A model generated the notes under the pieces. The model made no database searches and was not told the DNA's origin. It saw only the letters and a list, made by a program, of their open reading frames with translations. A program made the position numbers and the translations under genes. A DNA stretch of 45,980 nucleotides from NCBI GenBank assembly GCA_919901855.1, contig CAKKQC010000033.1:1-45980 (forward strand). The letters are read 5' to 3'. Positions 1 through 9,076 of the stretch are shown here, piece after piece (the stretch's first letter is position 1; each line of letters opens with the position of its first letter). The stretch comes from a bacterium. Lineage in GTDB: Bacteria; Oederibacteriota; CAKKQC01.

Positions 1-3000
1 TGTCGCCCCGACGAAGCCCCGGGCTTTAGCCCGGGGAGAGGAGTCCGGTTCACTCTTGTCCCTGCAACAGATGGGTTTCTCGGGGCGTTCGCCCTAGACA
101 ATGGGGTTGGACGGTGGTGGCATGACGCGCAGGCTCCGGTTGTTACCGCGCCGACGCTGGCCACGATAGCCGGAGAACGACGGGCCTACGTGGGCGTCGC
201 CGACGGAACTGTGCACTGCGTTCGGGTGTCGGACGGGACCACGATCTGGACGGCCAGCACGGAAGCCGCGGTCTGGGCGGCGCCGACCGTGGACGAATCC
301 CGTGGCCGCGTTTACGTCGCCTCCTACGACCAGCGCCTGTACGCGCTGGATGCTTCGACAGGCAATGTCATCTGGGCGACGGACCCTCAAGTCATTCGGC
401 TGGGCCCGATGCGGGCGGCCGTGTCATTGCGCGGTACCCGGCTGTACATACCCACGCTCGAGCATGGGCTGGTCGTGGTGGATGATCCGGTAGGGGGGGC
501 CGGGCCGGCAGAGGGGTGGCGGGATGAAACCACTGGAAGGCACACAGCGTCGGCGGCCGTCGTGGACCACCCCGGCGAGCTCACCTCCATATTCGTTGGG
601 AACGACCGCGGGGAAGTGCAGAGGATTGACGATGCGATCGGTAACGGGTGGCCGTTGTGGACGCATGGTGTCAGCACCCGGGCCATCAACGCGTCGATCA
701 CATACGCGGACGGCAAGGTCATCGTCGCCACGGAAGCCGGGGCGGTCATCGCGTTGAACCCGGATTCTGGTCAGCCGATCGATTCGATGAATGCACAGGC
801 CGGCGGCGGGATCGACGCGCCTCTCGCTGTCGCCCGCGGCCACGTCTTCGTGCTGGATGCACTGGGGTATCTGTCCGTATTCGGCAACACGCTCGAGCCT
901 CCAACGGGGCTGACCGCGGTGGCGGTTGGTCCCCTACAGGTGGCGTTGGGTTGGGCGCCGGTCATCCTTCAACCCTCGAACCAGTCCGTCTCCGGATATC
1001 AGGTCTACCGTGCTCCGTCTTCGGACGCCGGGCTTGTCTCGATTGGATACGTCAACGGGCAGACGCTCAATGAGGCGAGCCAGTTGGTGGCAACATCGAA
1101 CTTCGTCGATTCATCTCTCACCGCTCCCGGCACGTATTACTACGCCGTGACCTCGATGCAGGACCTTTCTGGGACGCCGCCGGGTCTCGAAGAGAGCACC
1201 TACTCCGATGCCGCATACGCGGTCGTGGCCCTGCCCCCCGCTCCGCCGACGATCACGGGTGTAGTTGCGGAAGCCCGCGACGGACTGGTGCGGCTGAGCT
1301 GGAACGTGCAACCGGGCGAATTGCCGGTGACCTCCGTGTCGATACGGAGGGAAGGACCCGGCGTCATCGTCTCCTGGCGGACGTTGAGCGGCAGCCCGGA
1401 GTCATTCGAGGACCTTCGGGTGGAAAACGGAATCCGCTACGGATACACCTTGCAGGCGGCCGATCAGACCGGCGTGAACGGACCGCTTTCCGCCGAAGCC
1501 TCCGCGACGCCGATGACTGTGGATTGGCCCATGTTCCAGCGGGACGGGTTGCACGGGGCGTGCGATCCGGGGCTCGATCTCTCACCGCCTCTGGGGGAAC
1601 GCTGGCGGGCACCGTTGGCGTCCGCGGCCTACGGCTCGGGTGGGGGCAGTGCCGCCGTCGTGGGAGGCAGGGTCTTCATCTGCGGGATGGACGGGGACGT
1701 TCGCGCATACGACAGCCAGACGGGGGCGACGCTGTGGGTCCAAAGCGGGTACCCGTGGGTGGGCAACACCCCGGCGGTATTCGGCGGGCGGGTCTACGTG
1801 ACCCACGGACACGGGCTCACGGTATTTGATGCCGAGTCGGGAGAGGTGGAATGGACGCTGACGGGGACCGTGGCGGGGACGTGGGGGGCCAACGACGTCG
1901 GCATAGGCCAGGAATCCTCCCCGATAATCTACCGGGGGATCCTGTACGTGGGCATGATCCGGCAGAACCAGTTCCAGCTCGTCGCGGTCGACGTGGACCC
2001 CGTTTCGCCGCGGTACCGACAAGTCATCTGGTCGGTTCGGTACACCAAGTACGTGAAGACCTCGCCGGGCGCGGCGGGGGGGAAGGTGTACATGGCGTCG
2101 GGAGGCGGAACCATCCAGGCGCTCGACGCGCTGACGGGAGCCACGATTTGGACCGGGACGGTTGGATCCGTTGCCTCGACGGAGGCGATAAGCCTGTCCG
2201 TGGTCCCGCCGATGGTCTTTGTCGTGGGTGAGAACGGATATCTCTACGCCTTCGATGCGGAACTGGGGGGTACACCGTGGAGCACCAACGTGGCGGGAGC
2301 ATACAGCTCTCCGGCGGTTTCGGGAGTGACGATCTTCGTCTCCTCTTCCTTCCAGAGCGCCGTGTTCGCCCTGAATCCTGTAGCGCGTAGCATCGTGTGG
2401 GCGAAGAATTCCTTCACGATCACGGGTGCCGGGCTGACGCAGAGCGGACCGCTGGTGGCGGCGGAACGAGTGCACGTCTACTCGACGAACGGACAGGTCT
2501 TCACGCTGGACGGAAGGCTGGGGGACAAGCAGGACGTATTGACGCTTCCGGGGACTCCGCTGATCCCCGCCCATCTCGCGGGGGGCGCGGACCATCTATA
2601 TCTCGTGAGCACGGCGGGGTACCTGATCGCGGTGACCTCGGTGCCTCCCGCGCCGGAGGGTCTGTCCATCCTGTGGAACGGGAATGCTCTGACGCTTTCC
2701 TGGGTGGCACCGGTGGCGAACCGGTTCCCGGTAGCCGGTTACCGGGTGTTTCGCAGCACGGTGAGGGGAGAAAGAGGTGTCCAGATCGCGGATCTTGCGG
2801 GGGCGGCGATCACGAGCTGCTCCGACATCGCCCCGGCGTCAGGCGTCTCGTATTTCTACAGCGTCGTCGCGCTCGACAGCCGGGGCGTCATGGGCCGGGT
2901 CAGCGCGCAGGCGTGGACCGGGATATTCCCGCCTCCAATCTTCGTGGTGCAGATCACGGGGACGAATCCGAGCGCGGGCTTTTGTGCCGGCACCCCGATT

Positions 3001-5328
3001 CAGGTGATCGGCGCCGCAACTTCATCGTTCTTCAGCTATTACACGCTGGAAGTGGACCAGGGCAACGGCTACGTGCCGATGAGCGCGTCGCAGCTCGTCA
3101 ATGGCGGAACCGTACCGGTCGTGACGCCGTGGATGTTGGGCTACGTGATCATCACAAGGGTCGGATACCCGGCGAAGGTGCGCCTCACGGTGTACGACGC
3201 CTCAGGCCAGACGGCAACGAGCGAGTGGACGATCTACGTTCCGCCAGCCAACCTGGTTGCGTCGATCACGTGGCCGGTCACGGGCACGAACTTGTACGCA
3301 TTCCCCTGCGGGGTCCCGGGCAGCGTGCCCCTCTACGGCGTGGCGTCAGGGGACATGATGTCCGGCTACACGATCCAGACGCTACGTGCCTGGGATCAAG
3401 CCGTCCTCGAGACGCACTACACTCAGTCCTCGGGAACCGTGGGCTATCTGGGGACCGCGTATCTGCCGGGTTGTGACACCTACCTGATCCGGCTAAACGC
3501 TATCCATCCTTGCGGCGGTACCCGGACGTATGAAATCCGGGTTCAACGGAGCCCGTTCACGCTGGCGCTGAACCTGGTTCGCTCGTTCTCCACCCGGGGG
3601 CGGGATTCGGGAGAGCACCGGTTGCCCATGGACGTGACCGTGGACAAGGAGGGGTACGTCTGGGTCGTGGACACGCAGAACAAGAGGGTGCAGAAGTACA
3701 CGGCACTGGGCCAGCTCCTCTTCGAGATCGGGGGGCAGGCGACGGGCCGGGCATCCGGCGTGACTTTCGCGGAGCCCGTGGCGGCGGCGGTGAACCGGGC
3801 TAACGAGCTTCTCGTGCTGGACCGCCTCACGGGCGAGATCCGGCTGTTGGACGAGAATGGCGTGCCCCTCGGGGCGTTCGGCGGCCAGGGGAAGTCGGCT
3901 GGCGAGTTCCTGCATCCGGAGGGGCTTGCCGTGGACGCGGATGGCCGCATCTACGTGGCGGACACGCTGAACGACCGGGTTCAGGTTCTGTCGGCTGACG
4001 GTGCCCCGCTGTTCGCCTTTGGGGCGGCTGGAAGCGACCCCGGTCTGTTCCGCCATCCGACCGGCGTAAGCGTGGATCCCGACAATGGCCGCATCCTCGT
4101 GACGGACTCGGAGAACGACCGGGTGCAGATCTTCACTCCCGATGGGGTGTTCATCAGCGCCTTTGGGAGCGAGGGTAGCGCGCCCAACGCCTACAATCAT
4201 CCGTTCGAGGCAATCGTCGGCCACGACCGGAACCTCTTCATCACGGACGTGCAGAACAACCGGGCGTCGTGGCGGACCCTCCTGGGGGAGCAGAGCGACC
4301 TGATCACGCTGATCCCGCCGGACGACTCGGAGGGCCGGTTCTTCAAGCATCCCCACGGGCTCGCGCTCAGCCCAGCCGAATCCGAGCTCTACATCGCGGA
4401 CACGGGGAACAACCGGATCGTGTCGATCAAGATCAAGGCCGTCGCCGACACGACGCCGCCGAGGGCGGTGATCCTCTCGCCGGCATCCGGCGAGGCGGTC
4501 GGAGGCGCCATCGCGATCCGGGGCATAGCCGCCGATGCGTTCTTCGCCCGCTACGAGCTCGAGGTCGGGCCGGGATACGAGCCCGAGACGTTCCACCGGA
4601 TCGCGTTGTCGGCGACGCCGGTCTGGGACGAGGCGCTCGGAGTCTGGGAGGCGTCCGGGCTCGCGCCCGGGGTCTACACGCTACGTCTGACGGTGGCGGA
4701 CCAGGCGGGTAACACGTCGAGGGCCTCGGTGGCGGTGACGGTCGGGGGTGGGAATCCCCTCATCGTCTCTGCTGCCACGTTGCCGTCATCCTTCATGCCC
4801 GACCGGGCCGGTCCCCAGATCGCCTATCGGCTTGCGACGGCTTCCTCGGTGATCGTCATGGTCCTTCCGCCGAAGTCGAATCATCCCCTGTGGATGGCCG
4901 AGGCTCCTGCCAACGGCTTCGGAGGGATGGCCGGGGCGAACACGATGGCGTGGAACGGAAGGGACGATCGGGGTCAGCCGGTGGCTCCGGGGTCGTACGT
5001 CGTGGTGCTGGTCGCGCGCGCGGGAGATCTCGTCGAGCGCCGGACTTTACCTCTTCAGGCCGTGCTTTCGTCCGAGGCACGAGCCGCTTCACTGGCCGGT
5101 CCGGGCGGTGGGCAGGGGCCGTCGCGCCCGGCGGGGGTGGCCGCGGCCTCCGGGTCATCGGCCGCCGCTGGGGCGATCACCGGGCAGTCCGGCGCCTCCA
5201 CGGCTTCAGCCCCGCCTGACGTCACCGGTGATGCGCACGACAACGGGTGGCATAACGGCAACAATCCCAACGGGTTCACGATCGACCATCCCGACAACAG
5301 CAAGGGGCAGGGCAACAACCACCACTAG
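1..5328 (+). CDS. Giant exported multi-propeller protein (PQQ-like, FN3, NHL, FlgD-Ig), 5' partial
   Basis: The frame is open from base 1 to the TAG at 5326-5328, giving at least 1775 residues. PQQ-like repeat sequence is already present before the first possible GTG (190), so the true start lies upstream of the window. Counting from GTG 190, the order is: PQQ-like propeller blades (about 1-235), two fibronectin type III domains (about 237-440), a second PQQ-like propeller opening with WPMFQRDGLHGA (about 443-815), a third FN3 (about 817-910), two Ig-like segments, a six-blade NHL propeller (about 1131-1417), an Ig-like domain, an FlgD-type Ig domain ending in WNGRDDRGQPVAPGSY (about 1520-1625) and a low-complexity Gly/Asn/His tail. 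The role is probably a cell-surface or secreted scaffold; no catalytic motif was seen. It converges on fmt with only 12 bases between the stops and no clear terminator. Domain calls are from recognised repeat patterns; the function is unknown. Confidence 0.85.
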   Translation, partial: CRPDEAPGFSPGRGVRFTLVPATDGFLGAFALDNGVGRWWHDAQAPVVTAPTLATIAGERRAYVGVADGTVHCVRVSDGTTIWTASTEAAVWAAPTVDESRGRVYVASYDQRLYALDASTGNVIWATDPQVIRLGPMRAAVSLRGTRLYIPTLEHGLVVVDDPVGGAGPAEGWRDETTGRHTASAAVVDHPGELTSIFVGNDRGEVQRIDDAIGNGWPLWTHGVSTRAINASITYADGKVIVATEAGAVIALNPDSGQPIDSMNAQAGGGIDAPLAVARGHVFVLDALGYLSVFGNTLEPPTGLTAVAVGPLQVALGWAPVILQPSNQSVSGYQVYRAPSSDAGLVSIGYVNGQTLNEASQLVATSNFVDSSLTAPGTYYYAVTSMQDLSGTPPGLEESTYSDAAYAVVALPPAPPTITGVVAEARDGLVRLSWNVQPGELPVTSVSIRREGPGVIVSWRTLSGSPESFEDLRVENGIRYGYTLQAADQTGVNGPLSAEASATPMTVDWPMFQRDGLHGACDPGLDLSPPLGERWRAPLASAAYGSGGGSAAVVGGRVFICGMDGDVRAYDSQTGATLWVQSGYPWVGNTPAVFGGRVYVTHGHGLTVFDAESGEVEWTLTGTVAGTWGANDVGIGQESSPIIYRGILYVGMIRQNQFQLVAVDVDPVSPRYRQVIWSVRYTKYVKTSPGAAGGKVYMASGGGTIQALDALTGATIWTGTVGSVASTEAISLSVVPPMVFVVGENGYLYAFDAELGGTPWSTNVAGAYSSPAVSGVTIFVSSSFQSAVFALNPVARSIVWAKNSFTITGAGLTQSGPLVAAERVHVYSTNGQVFTLDGRLGDKQDVLTLPGTPLIPAHLAGGADHLYLVSTAGYLIAVTSVPPAPEGLSILWNGNALTLSWVAPVANRFPVAGYRVFRSTVRGERGVQIADLAGAAITSCSDIAPASGVSYFYSVVALDSRGVMGRVSAQAWTGIFPPPIFVVQITGTNPSAGFCAGTPIQVIGAATSSFFSYYTLEVDQGNGYVPMSASQLVNGGTVPVVTPWMLGYVIITRVGYPAKVRLTVYDASGQTATSEWTIYVPPANLVASITWPVTGTNLYAFPCGVPGSVPLYGVASGDMMSGYTIQTLRAWDQAVLETHYTQSSGTVGYLGTAYLPGCDTYLIRLNAIHPCGGTRTYEIRVQRSPFTLALNLVRSFSTRGRDSGEHRLPMDVTVDKEGYVWVVDTQNKRVQKYTALGQLLFEIGGQATGRASGVTFAEPVAAAVNRANELLVLDRLTGEIRLLDENGVPLGAFGGQGKSAGEFLHPEGLAVDADGRIYVADTLNDRVQVLSADGAPLFAFGAAGSDPGLFRHPTGVSVDPDNGRILVTDSENDRVQIFTPDGVFISAFGSEGSAPNAYNHPFEAIVGHDRNLFITDVQNNRASWRTLLGEQSDLITLIPPDDSEGRFFKHPHGLALSPAESELYIADTGNNRIVSIKIKAVADTTPPRAVILSPASGEAVGGAIAIRGIAADAFFARYELEVGPGYEPETFHRIALSATPVWDEALGVWEASGLAPGVYTLRLTVADQAGNTSRASVAVTVGGGNPLIVSAATLPSSFMPDRAGPQIAYRLATASSVIVMVLPPKSNHPLWMAEAPANGFGGMAGANTMAWNGRDDRGQPVAPGSYVVVLVARAGDLVERRTLPLQAVLSSEARAASLAGPGGGQGPSRPAGVAAASGSSAAAGAITGQSGASTASAPPDVTGDAHDNGWHNGNNPNGFTIDHPDNSKGQGNNHH
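17..36. repeat. Perfect 8-bp palindrome at the window edge
   Basis: CCCCGGGC (17-24), a TTTA loop and GCCCGGGG (29-36) form a perfect hairpin. It lies inside the open frame of the giant exported protein, where it reads EAPGFSPG, unlike the propeller repeats that follow. It looks like a dispersed REP-type palindrome. It could also mark the 5' boundary region of the gene, which the window does not show. Confidence 0.55.
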
Positions 5329-5340
5329 GTCGGGCGGGTC

Positions 5341-6267
5341 CTAGAGCGCGTCTCCCGGGTTCAGCCTTCGTCCCGCCACGAACGCGTCCATGGTCATCGG
5401 TCCCTTGCCTTCGGGTTGGACCCGCCGGAGCCACAACCCGCCCGGCCGGCACGCGACGAGCCACGCGCCCTGCGGGTCGCGCTCGACAAGGGTGCCGGGC
5501 GCGGCGGAGGCGAACCCGGGCAGAGCTTCGAGCACCTTGACCCGCTCATTGCGGACGGACATCCACGCTCCCGGGGCGGGGGCCAGCGCCCGAACCAGCC
5601 GGTCGAGCTCGTCGGCGGGCCGGTCCCAGCGCAGCTCGCGCTCTACGGGGGCGAACACGCCGGCGTAGGTCGCGGCCGCCTCGTCCTGTTCCATAACGGT
5701 GACGTTACCGTCGGCGACTTGTCCCAGGACGCGGACGAGCAGGGCGGCGCCGACCGCGGCCAGCCGCGCCTCGAGCTGCCCCCGCGTCTCGTGGGGTCCC
5801 ACGGGCGTCCGCTCGGAGGCCGCCACGGGCCCCGCGTCCATCTTCGCCACGAGCCGCATGATCGAGACGCCGGCCTCGGGGTCCCCGGCCCAGACGGTCC
5901 GGTGGACGGGCGCCGGGCCGCGCCAGCGGGGGAGCAGGGACGGATGTACGTTCCACGCGCCGCGGGGGGCCACGGCTACGAGGGCGTCCGGGATCAGGTG
6001 GCCGTAGGCCACGACCACGAGGGCGTCGGGGGACAGCCCCGCCAGCTCCTCGCGGAACCCGGGAGTCCGCGGGCTCTCCGGCTGGAGGACTCGGAGGCCG
6101 AGGTCACGGGCTGAGGCGGCCACGGGCGGCGGCTCGAGCCGGTCGTGGCCGCGGCCGCGCGGCCGGTCGGGAGGCGTGACGACCGCGCAGACGTCGAACC
6201 CGGCGCGGGGGAGGGCGTGCAGCGCGGGCAGGGCGAATGCGGGCGTGCCGAAAAACGCAACCCGCAT
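5341..6267 (-). CDS. fmt: Methionyl-tRNA formyltransferase
   Basis: Transfers a formyl group from 10-formyl-tetrahydrofolate to Met-tRNA(fMet) in the cytoplasm, preparing the initiator tRNA. The 308-residue length is normal for the family. Diagnostic motifs are MRVAFFGTPAFA at the N-terminus, AYGHLIP, NVHPSLLPRWRGPAP with the catalytic Asn and His, and KMDAGP with the catalytic Asp; the C-terminal OB-like domain is present. The ATG at 6267 is preferred over a TTG one codon upstream because it matches the family N-terminus and overlaps the def stop by one base (TGATG), implying translational coupling. def-fmt is a classic pair. Confidence 0.96.
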   Translation of the reverse strand: MRVAFFGTPAFALPALHALPRAGFDVCAVVTPPDRPRGRGHDRLEPPPVAASARDLGLRVLQPESPRTPGFREELAGLSPDALVVVAYGHLIPDALVAVAPRGAWNVHPSLLPRWRGPAPVHRTVWAGDPEAGVSIMRLVAKMDAGPVAASERTPVGPHETRGQLEARLAAVGAALLVRVLGQVADGNVTVMEQDEAAATYAGVFAPVERELRWDRPADELDRLVRALAPAPGAWMSVRNERVKVLEALPGFASAAPGTLVERDPQGAWLVACRPGGLWLRRVQPEGKGPMTMDAFVAGRRLNPGDAL

Positions 6268-6800
6268 CAAGTGGACGCGGGCTCCCGCTTAGCGAGCCTC
6301 CGGTACCGGGCCTTGAGCTTGGGCAGTTGGAACCACATCGCGATGCGCTTGAGGATAGGCAGCCGGTCCACGAGCAGGATGCCGTCGAGGTGGTCCAGCT
6401 CGTGCTGGAGGGCGCGGGAGAGCAGGCCGGTCGCCTCGTATGCGACCGGATTACCGCCCAAGTCCTGGCCCTCGATCCGGACCTCCATCGCGCGCGTGAT
6501 CTCGACCCGGAGGCCGGGGAACGAGAGGCACCCCTCCTCGTCGGTCCACGCACCGGAGCGGTGGGTGATGACGGGATTCACGATCGCGAAGGCGTCCACC
6601 TCGTGCTCGCCGGCGGAGGGGTCGACGGTCAGGATTCGCTCCAGGACTCCGACCTGGTTGCCCGCCAGCCCCACGCCGCGGGCGTTGCGCATCACGCCGA
6701 TCATGTCCGCGGCCAGCGTCTTCAGGTCGGCGTCGAACCGCTCCACCCGTCGCGCTTTCCGGCGCAGGGCGGGGTCCCCGTAAAGCACCAGGTTATGCAT
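6267..6800 (-). CDS. def: Peptide deformylase
   Basis: Metalloenzyme that removes the N-formyl group from nascent proteins, acting after fmt in the same cycle. All three signature motifs are visible: GVGLAGNQ (usually GxGLAAxQ), EEGCLSFPG with the metal-ligand Cys, and QHELDHLDG with two ligand His and the catalytic Glu. The protein is 177 residues from ATG 6800. The reading frame extends 26 codons further upstream, but that part covers the divergent promoter and is not conserved in the family. A TATAGT hexamer lies six bases upstream of this ATG and there is no Shine-Dalgarno, so the message is probably leaderless. Confidence 0.95.
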   Translation of the reverse strand: MHNLVLYGDPALRRKARRVERFDADLKTLAADMIGVMRNARGVGLAGNQVGVLERILTVDPSAGEHEVDAFAIVNPVITHRSGAWTDEEGCLSFPGLRVEITRAMEVRIEGQDLGGNPVAYEATGLLSRALQHELDHLDGILLVDRLPILKRIAMWFQLPKLKARYRRLAKREPAST

Positions 6801-6806
6801 GATTCC

Positions 6807-6822
6807 ACTATACCCGTATAAT
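6807..6822. promoter_or_regulatory. Compact divergent promoter for def and the MglA-like GTPase
   Basis: Only 37 bases separate the two start codons. On the minus strand TATAGT (6812-6807) lies six bases before the def ATG. On the plus strand a consensus TATAAT (6817-6822) lies 15 bases before the GTPase ATG. The two boxes face each other around a CCCG centre, so transcription from one side should interfere with the other. No convincing -35 element was seen on either side. Confidence 0.6.
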
Positions 6823-6837
6823 GAAACTCCTAATCCG

Positions 6838-7926
6838 ATGGCAATTCTCCACGAAGCCACCAAAGAGGTTATCTGCAAGGTGGTCTACCACGGCACGGGA
6901 ATGTGCGGGAAGACCACGAGCCTCATGTATCTCAACCACCACCTGCCGCCGAGCCAGCGGGGCAAGTTCATCTCGCTCGAAACGCCGACCGAGCGGACCC
7001 TGTACTTCGACTTCCTCCCGGTCATCACGGAGGCCCGCGGGTACAAATTCCGGTACCTGTGCTTCACGACGCCGGGCCAGGACTACTACGAGGCGAGCCG
7101 GAAGCTGGTGCTCAAGGGCGTCGACGGCCTCGTCTACGTCATCGACTCCCAGCGCGAGCGCATGCACGAGAACATGACCGCCCTGTCCCTGCTCGAGAAG
7201 AACCTGAACGAGATGGGCCAGCGCCCCGACCTCCTGCCCACCGTGATCCAGTACAACAAGCGGGACCTGCCCAGCGCGATCCCGCTCGACGAGGCGGAGA
7301 AGAAGTTCAACTCCAAGCACCTGCTCTCCTTCCCGGCCGTGGCCCGCACGGGCCAGGGCGTCTACGAGACCTTCCTGACGATCGCGAAGATGGCGCTCAC
7401 GAAGCTCACGAGCGCCGACGGCGAGAGCCGGATGGGGGACCTCTTCAAGACGACGGTCATCGCGCAGGAGGACGCCACCCGGTTCCGGACCCAGCTCGCG
7501 AAGCTCAACGAGGAGGGCGGGCTCACCGGCTCCATGCTCGTCGACGAGTCCAGCGGCCTGCTCTCCTCGCAAGGCGAGATCCCGGCCAAGGACTTCGAGA
7601 CCCTCGGGGCGCTGCTCGCCTGCAACTTCACGGCGGCGCAGGAGCTCGCCTACAACATGTCCGGCCAGGGGTTCACGGGCATCGTTCAGAAGTCGGCCAA
7701 GCGCACGCTCATGGCCACGCGCGTGGACAAGCGCCGGTTCCTCGTGTGCCTCCACGACGGCCGGGCCGACCCGCGCCGGCTCAAGGACGCCGTCCTCTAC
7801 GCGCGCGGCACGATCTCGGCCGCGCTCCTCCAGGTGGACCAGATGTCGCCGTCGCGGCTCGCGCGGTTCGGCGAGCTTTTCACCTCGGTTTCCCGCCTCG
7901 CCGTGGCCGGGATGGGGGCCGTCTAG
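6838..7926 (+). CDS. MglA-like small GTPase fused to a C-terminal Roadblock/LC7 domain
   Basis: MglA-type GTPases set cell polarity in Myxococcus and Thermus; MglB, a Roadblock/LC7 protein, is their GTPase-activating partner. Residues 1-190 are the GTPase: P-loop GTGMCGKT (19-26), a G3 region TTPGQ with Thr78 in place of the usual Asp (an MglA hallmark), and NKRD (140-143) for guanine specificity. Residues about 200-335 read as a Roadblock domain (LTGSMLVDESSGLLSSQG, later LACNFTAAQELA). This is therefore an in-cis fusion of switch and likely regulator, 362 residues against about 195 for stand-alone MglA. ATG 6838 is chosen because family homology begins there (MAILHEATKEVICKVVYHG); an earlier ATG at 6799 lies in the promoter. 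Its stop abuts the next start with no gap. The GTPase call is firm; the Roadblock call is good; a polarity role is inferred. Confidence 0.88.
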   Translation: MAILHEATKEVICKVVYHGTGMCGKTTSLMYLNHHLPPSQRGKFISLETPTERTLYFDFLPVITEARGYKFRYLCFTTPGQDYYEASRKLVLKGVDGLVYVIDSQRERMHENMTALSLLEKNLNEMGQRPDLLPTVIQYNKRDLPSAIPLDEAEKKFNSKHLLSFPAVARTGQGVYETFLTIAKMALTKLTSADGESRMGDLFKTTVIAQEDATRFRTQLAKLNEEGGLTGSMLVDESSGLLSSQGEIPAKDFETLGALLACNFTAAQELAYNMSGQGFTGIVQKSAKRTLMATRVDKRRFLVCLHDGRADPRRLKDAVLYARGTISAALLQVDQMSPSRLARFGELFTSVSRLAVAGMGAV

Positions 7927-9075
7927 ATGCCCCCGACGCCGGGCGGGCCGGGCACCGACACCAACGTCGCGTTCGTCCTGACGCAGACCCAGCGCATGCA
8001 GGTCGCGCGGGCGCTGGACGGGATCGTCGAGGGCCTGCCCCAGAGCTCGTCCGTCCTCATCGACCGCGCGGGGCGCATCGTCGAGATCGCGCGCAAGCCC
8101 TTCGGCGTGAACCTGCCCGCCATCTCGGCGCTCGCCGCCGGGTGTTTCGCGACCACGCACGAGCTGGCGGCCGCGATGGGGGAGGACGAGTACTCGCTGC
8201 TCTTCCAGCACGAGAACGACCAGCAGGTCTACATCTGGCCCGTAGCCAACCGCGCGCTCCTCGTCGTCCTCCTCAAGTCCGCGCAGGCGAACCTCGTGGA
8301 GTCGCTCGAGGGACGGCTCAACGGGACCGTGGGGTCGGACCTCGTCCGGGCGGTCAAGGAGGCGCAGGAGCCGCCGAAGACGGTGCCGCCGCCCAAGATC
8401 GCGCCACCCGAGATTCCGCAGGAGCTTCGGCACCGCACCCGGGCGCTGACGGCGCTCATCATGGACCTCCAGACGAAGCGGCCCGAGGAGTTCACGCGGG
8501 AGGTCAACACCGGACTGCTCCAGGCCCGCGAGGCGCTCGTCCAGGCCCTGAGCAAGCGCGACTGGCGGAAGGCGTGGGAACTATGCGAGGGCACGCGGCA
8601 ATGGCTCCTCATGCAGATGCACCTCTCGCAGGCCCAGGACGTGGGCGAGGTTCTTATCCGCGTCTACCGCGAGATCTTCGGGTACATGAACCAGACCCTG
8701 CGCGCGAGCGCGTCGCCCGACCGCCTCCGGATCATCTACCAGTCCTTCTTCCGCTTCCTGTCCCGGCAGTTTCCGCGGGTCCTGACCTCCGACCGGTTCC
8801 TGAGCCCCGACGGCGTGGACGTGCAGGGGCTTTGGGAGGGCGCGCACGCGGCCACGCACGATTCCGTCCAGCTCTCGACCGAGTTCGTGAAGGCGATGGA
8901 TGCCCTCGTGCGGGAGCTCCTGCGCGTGATCTACCTCATCAAGGGCAACGAGGGGCGCGAGGAGGCGGTCAAGCAGGCGACCGAAATCCTGAAGAAGTAC
9001 CACCTCGAGCTCCTGCCGTTCGGGCTGGACTCCGCCGTCGGGCGCGACTGGACGCTGATCCCGAGCCAGAATTGA
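7927..9075 (+). CDS. Roadblock/LC7 domain protein with unknown helical C-terminal domain
   Basis: Encoded directly after the GTPase fusion (TAG then ATG with no intervening base), so almost certainly co-translated with it. Residues about 20-130 form an MglB-type Roadblock/LC7 domain with the typical SSSVLIDRAGRIVEIARKP, LPAISALAAGCFATTHELA and YSLLFQHEND segments. A Pro/Lys linker (about 143-160) leads to a predicted all-helical region (about 165-382) that I do not recognise. The likely role is a trans-acting partner or effector for the upstream GTPase; the helical part could bind a downstream target. The protein is 382 residues, far longer than MglB (about 160). No membrane segment or signal peptide. 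Confidence 0.85.
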   Translation: MPPTPGGPGTDTNVAFVLTQTQRMQVARALDGIVEGLPQSSSVLIDRAGRIVEIARKPFGVNLPAISALAAGCFATTHELAAAMGEDEYSLLFQHENDQQVYIWPVANRALLVVLLKSAQANLVESLEGRLNGTVGSDLVRAVKEAQEPPKTVPPPKIAPPEIPQELRHRTRALTALIMDLQTKRPEEFTREVNTGLLQAREALVQALSKRDWRKAWELCEGTRQWLLMQMHLSQAQDVGEVLIRVYREIFGYMNQTLRASASPDRLRIIYQSFFRFLSRQFPRVLTSDRFLSPDGVDVQGLWEGAHAATHDSVQLSTEFVKAMDALVRELLRVIYLIKGNEGREEAVKQATEILKKYHLELLPFGLDSAVGRDWTLIPSQN

Positions 9076-9076
9076 C

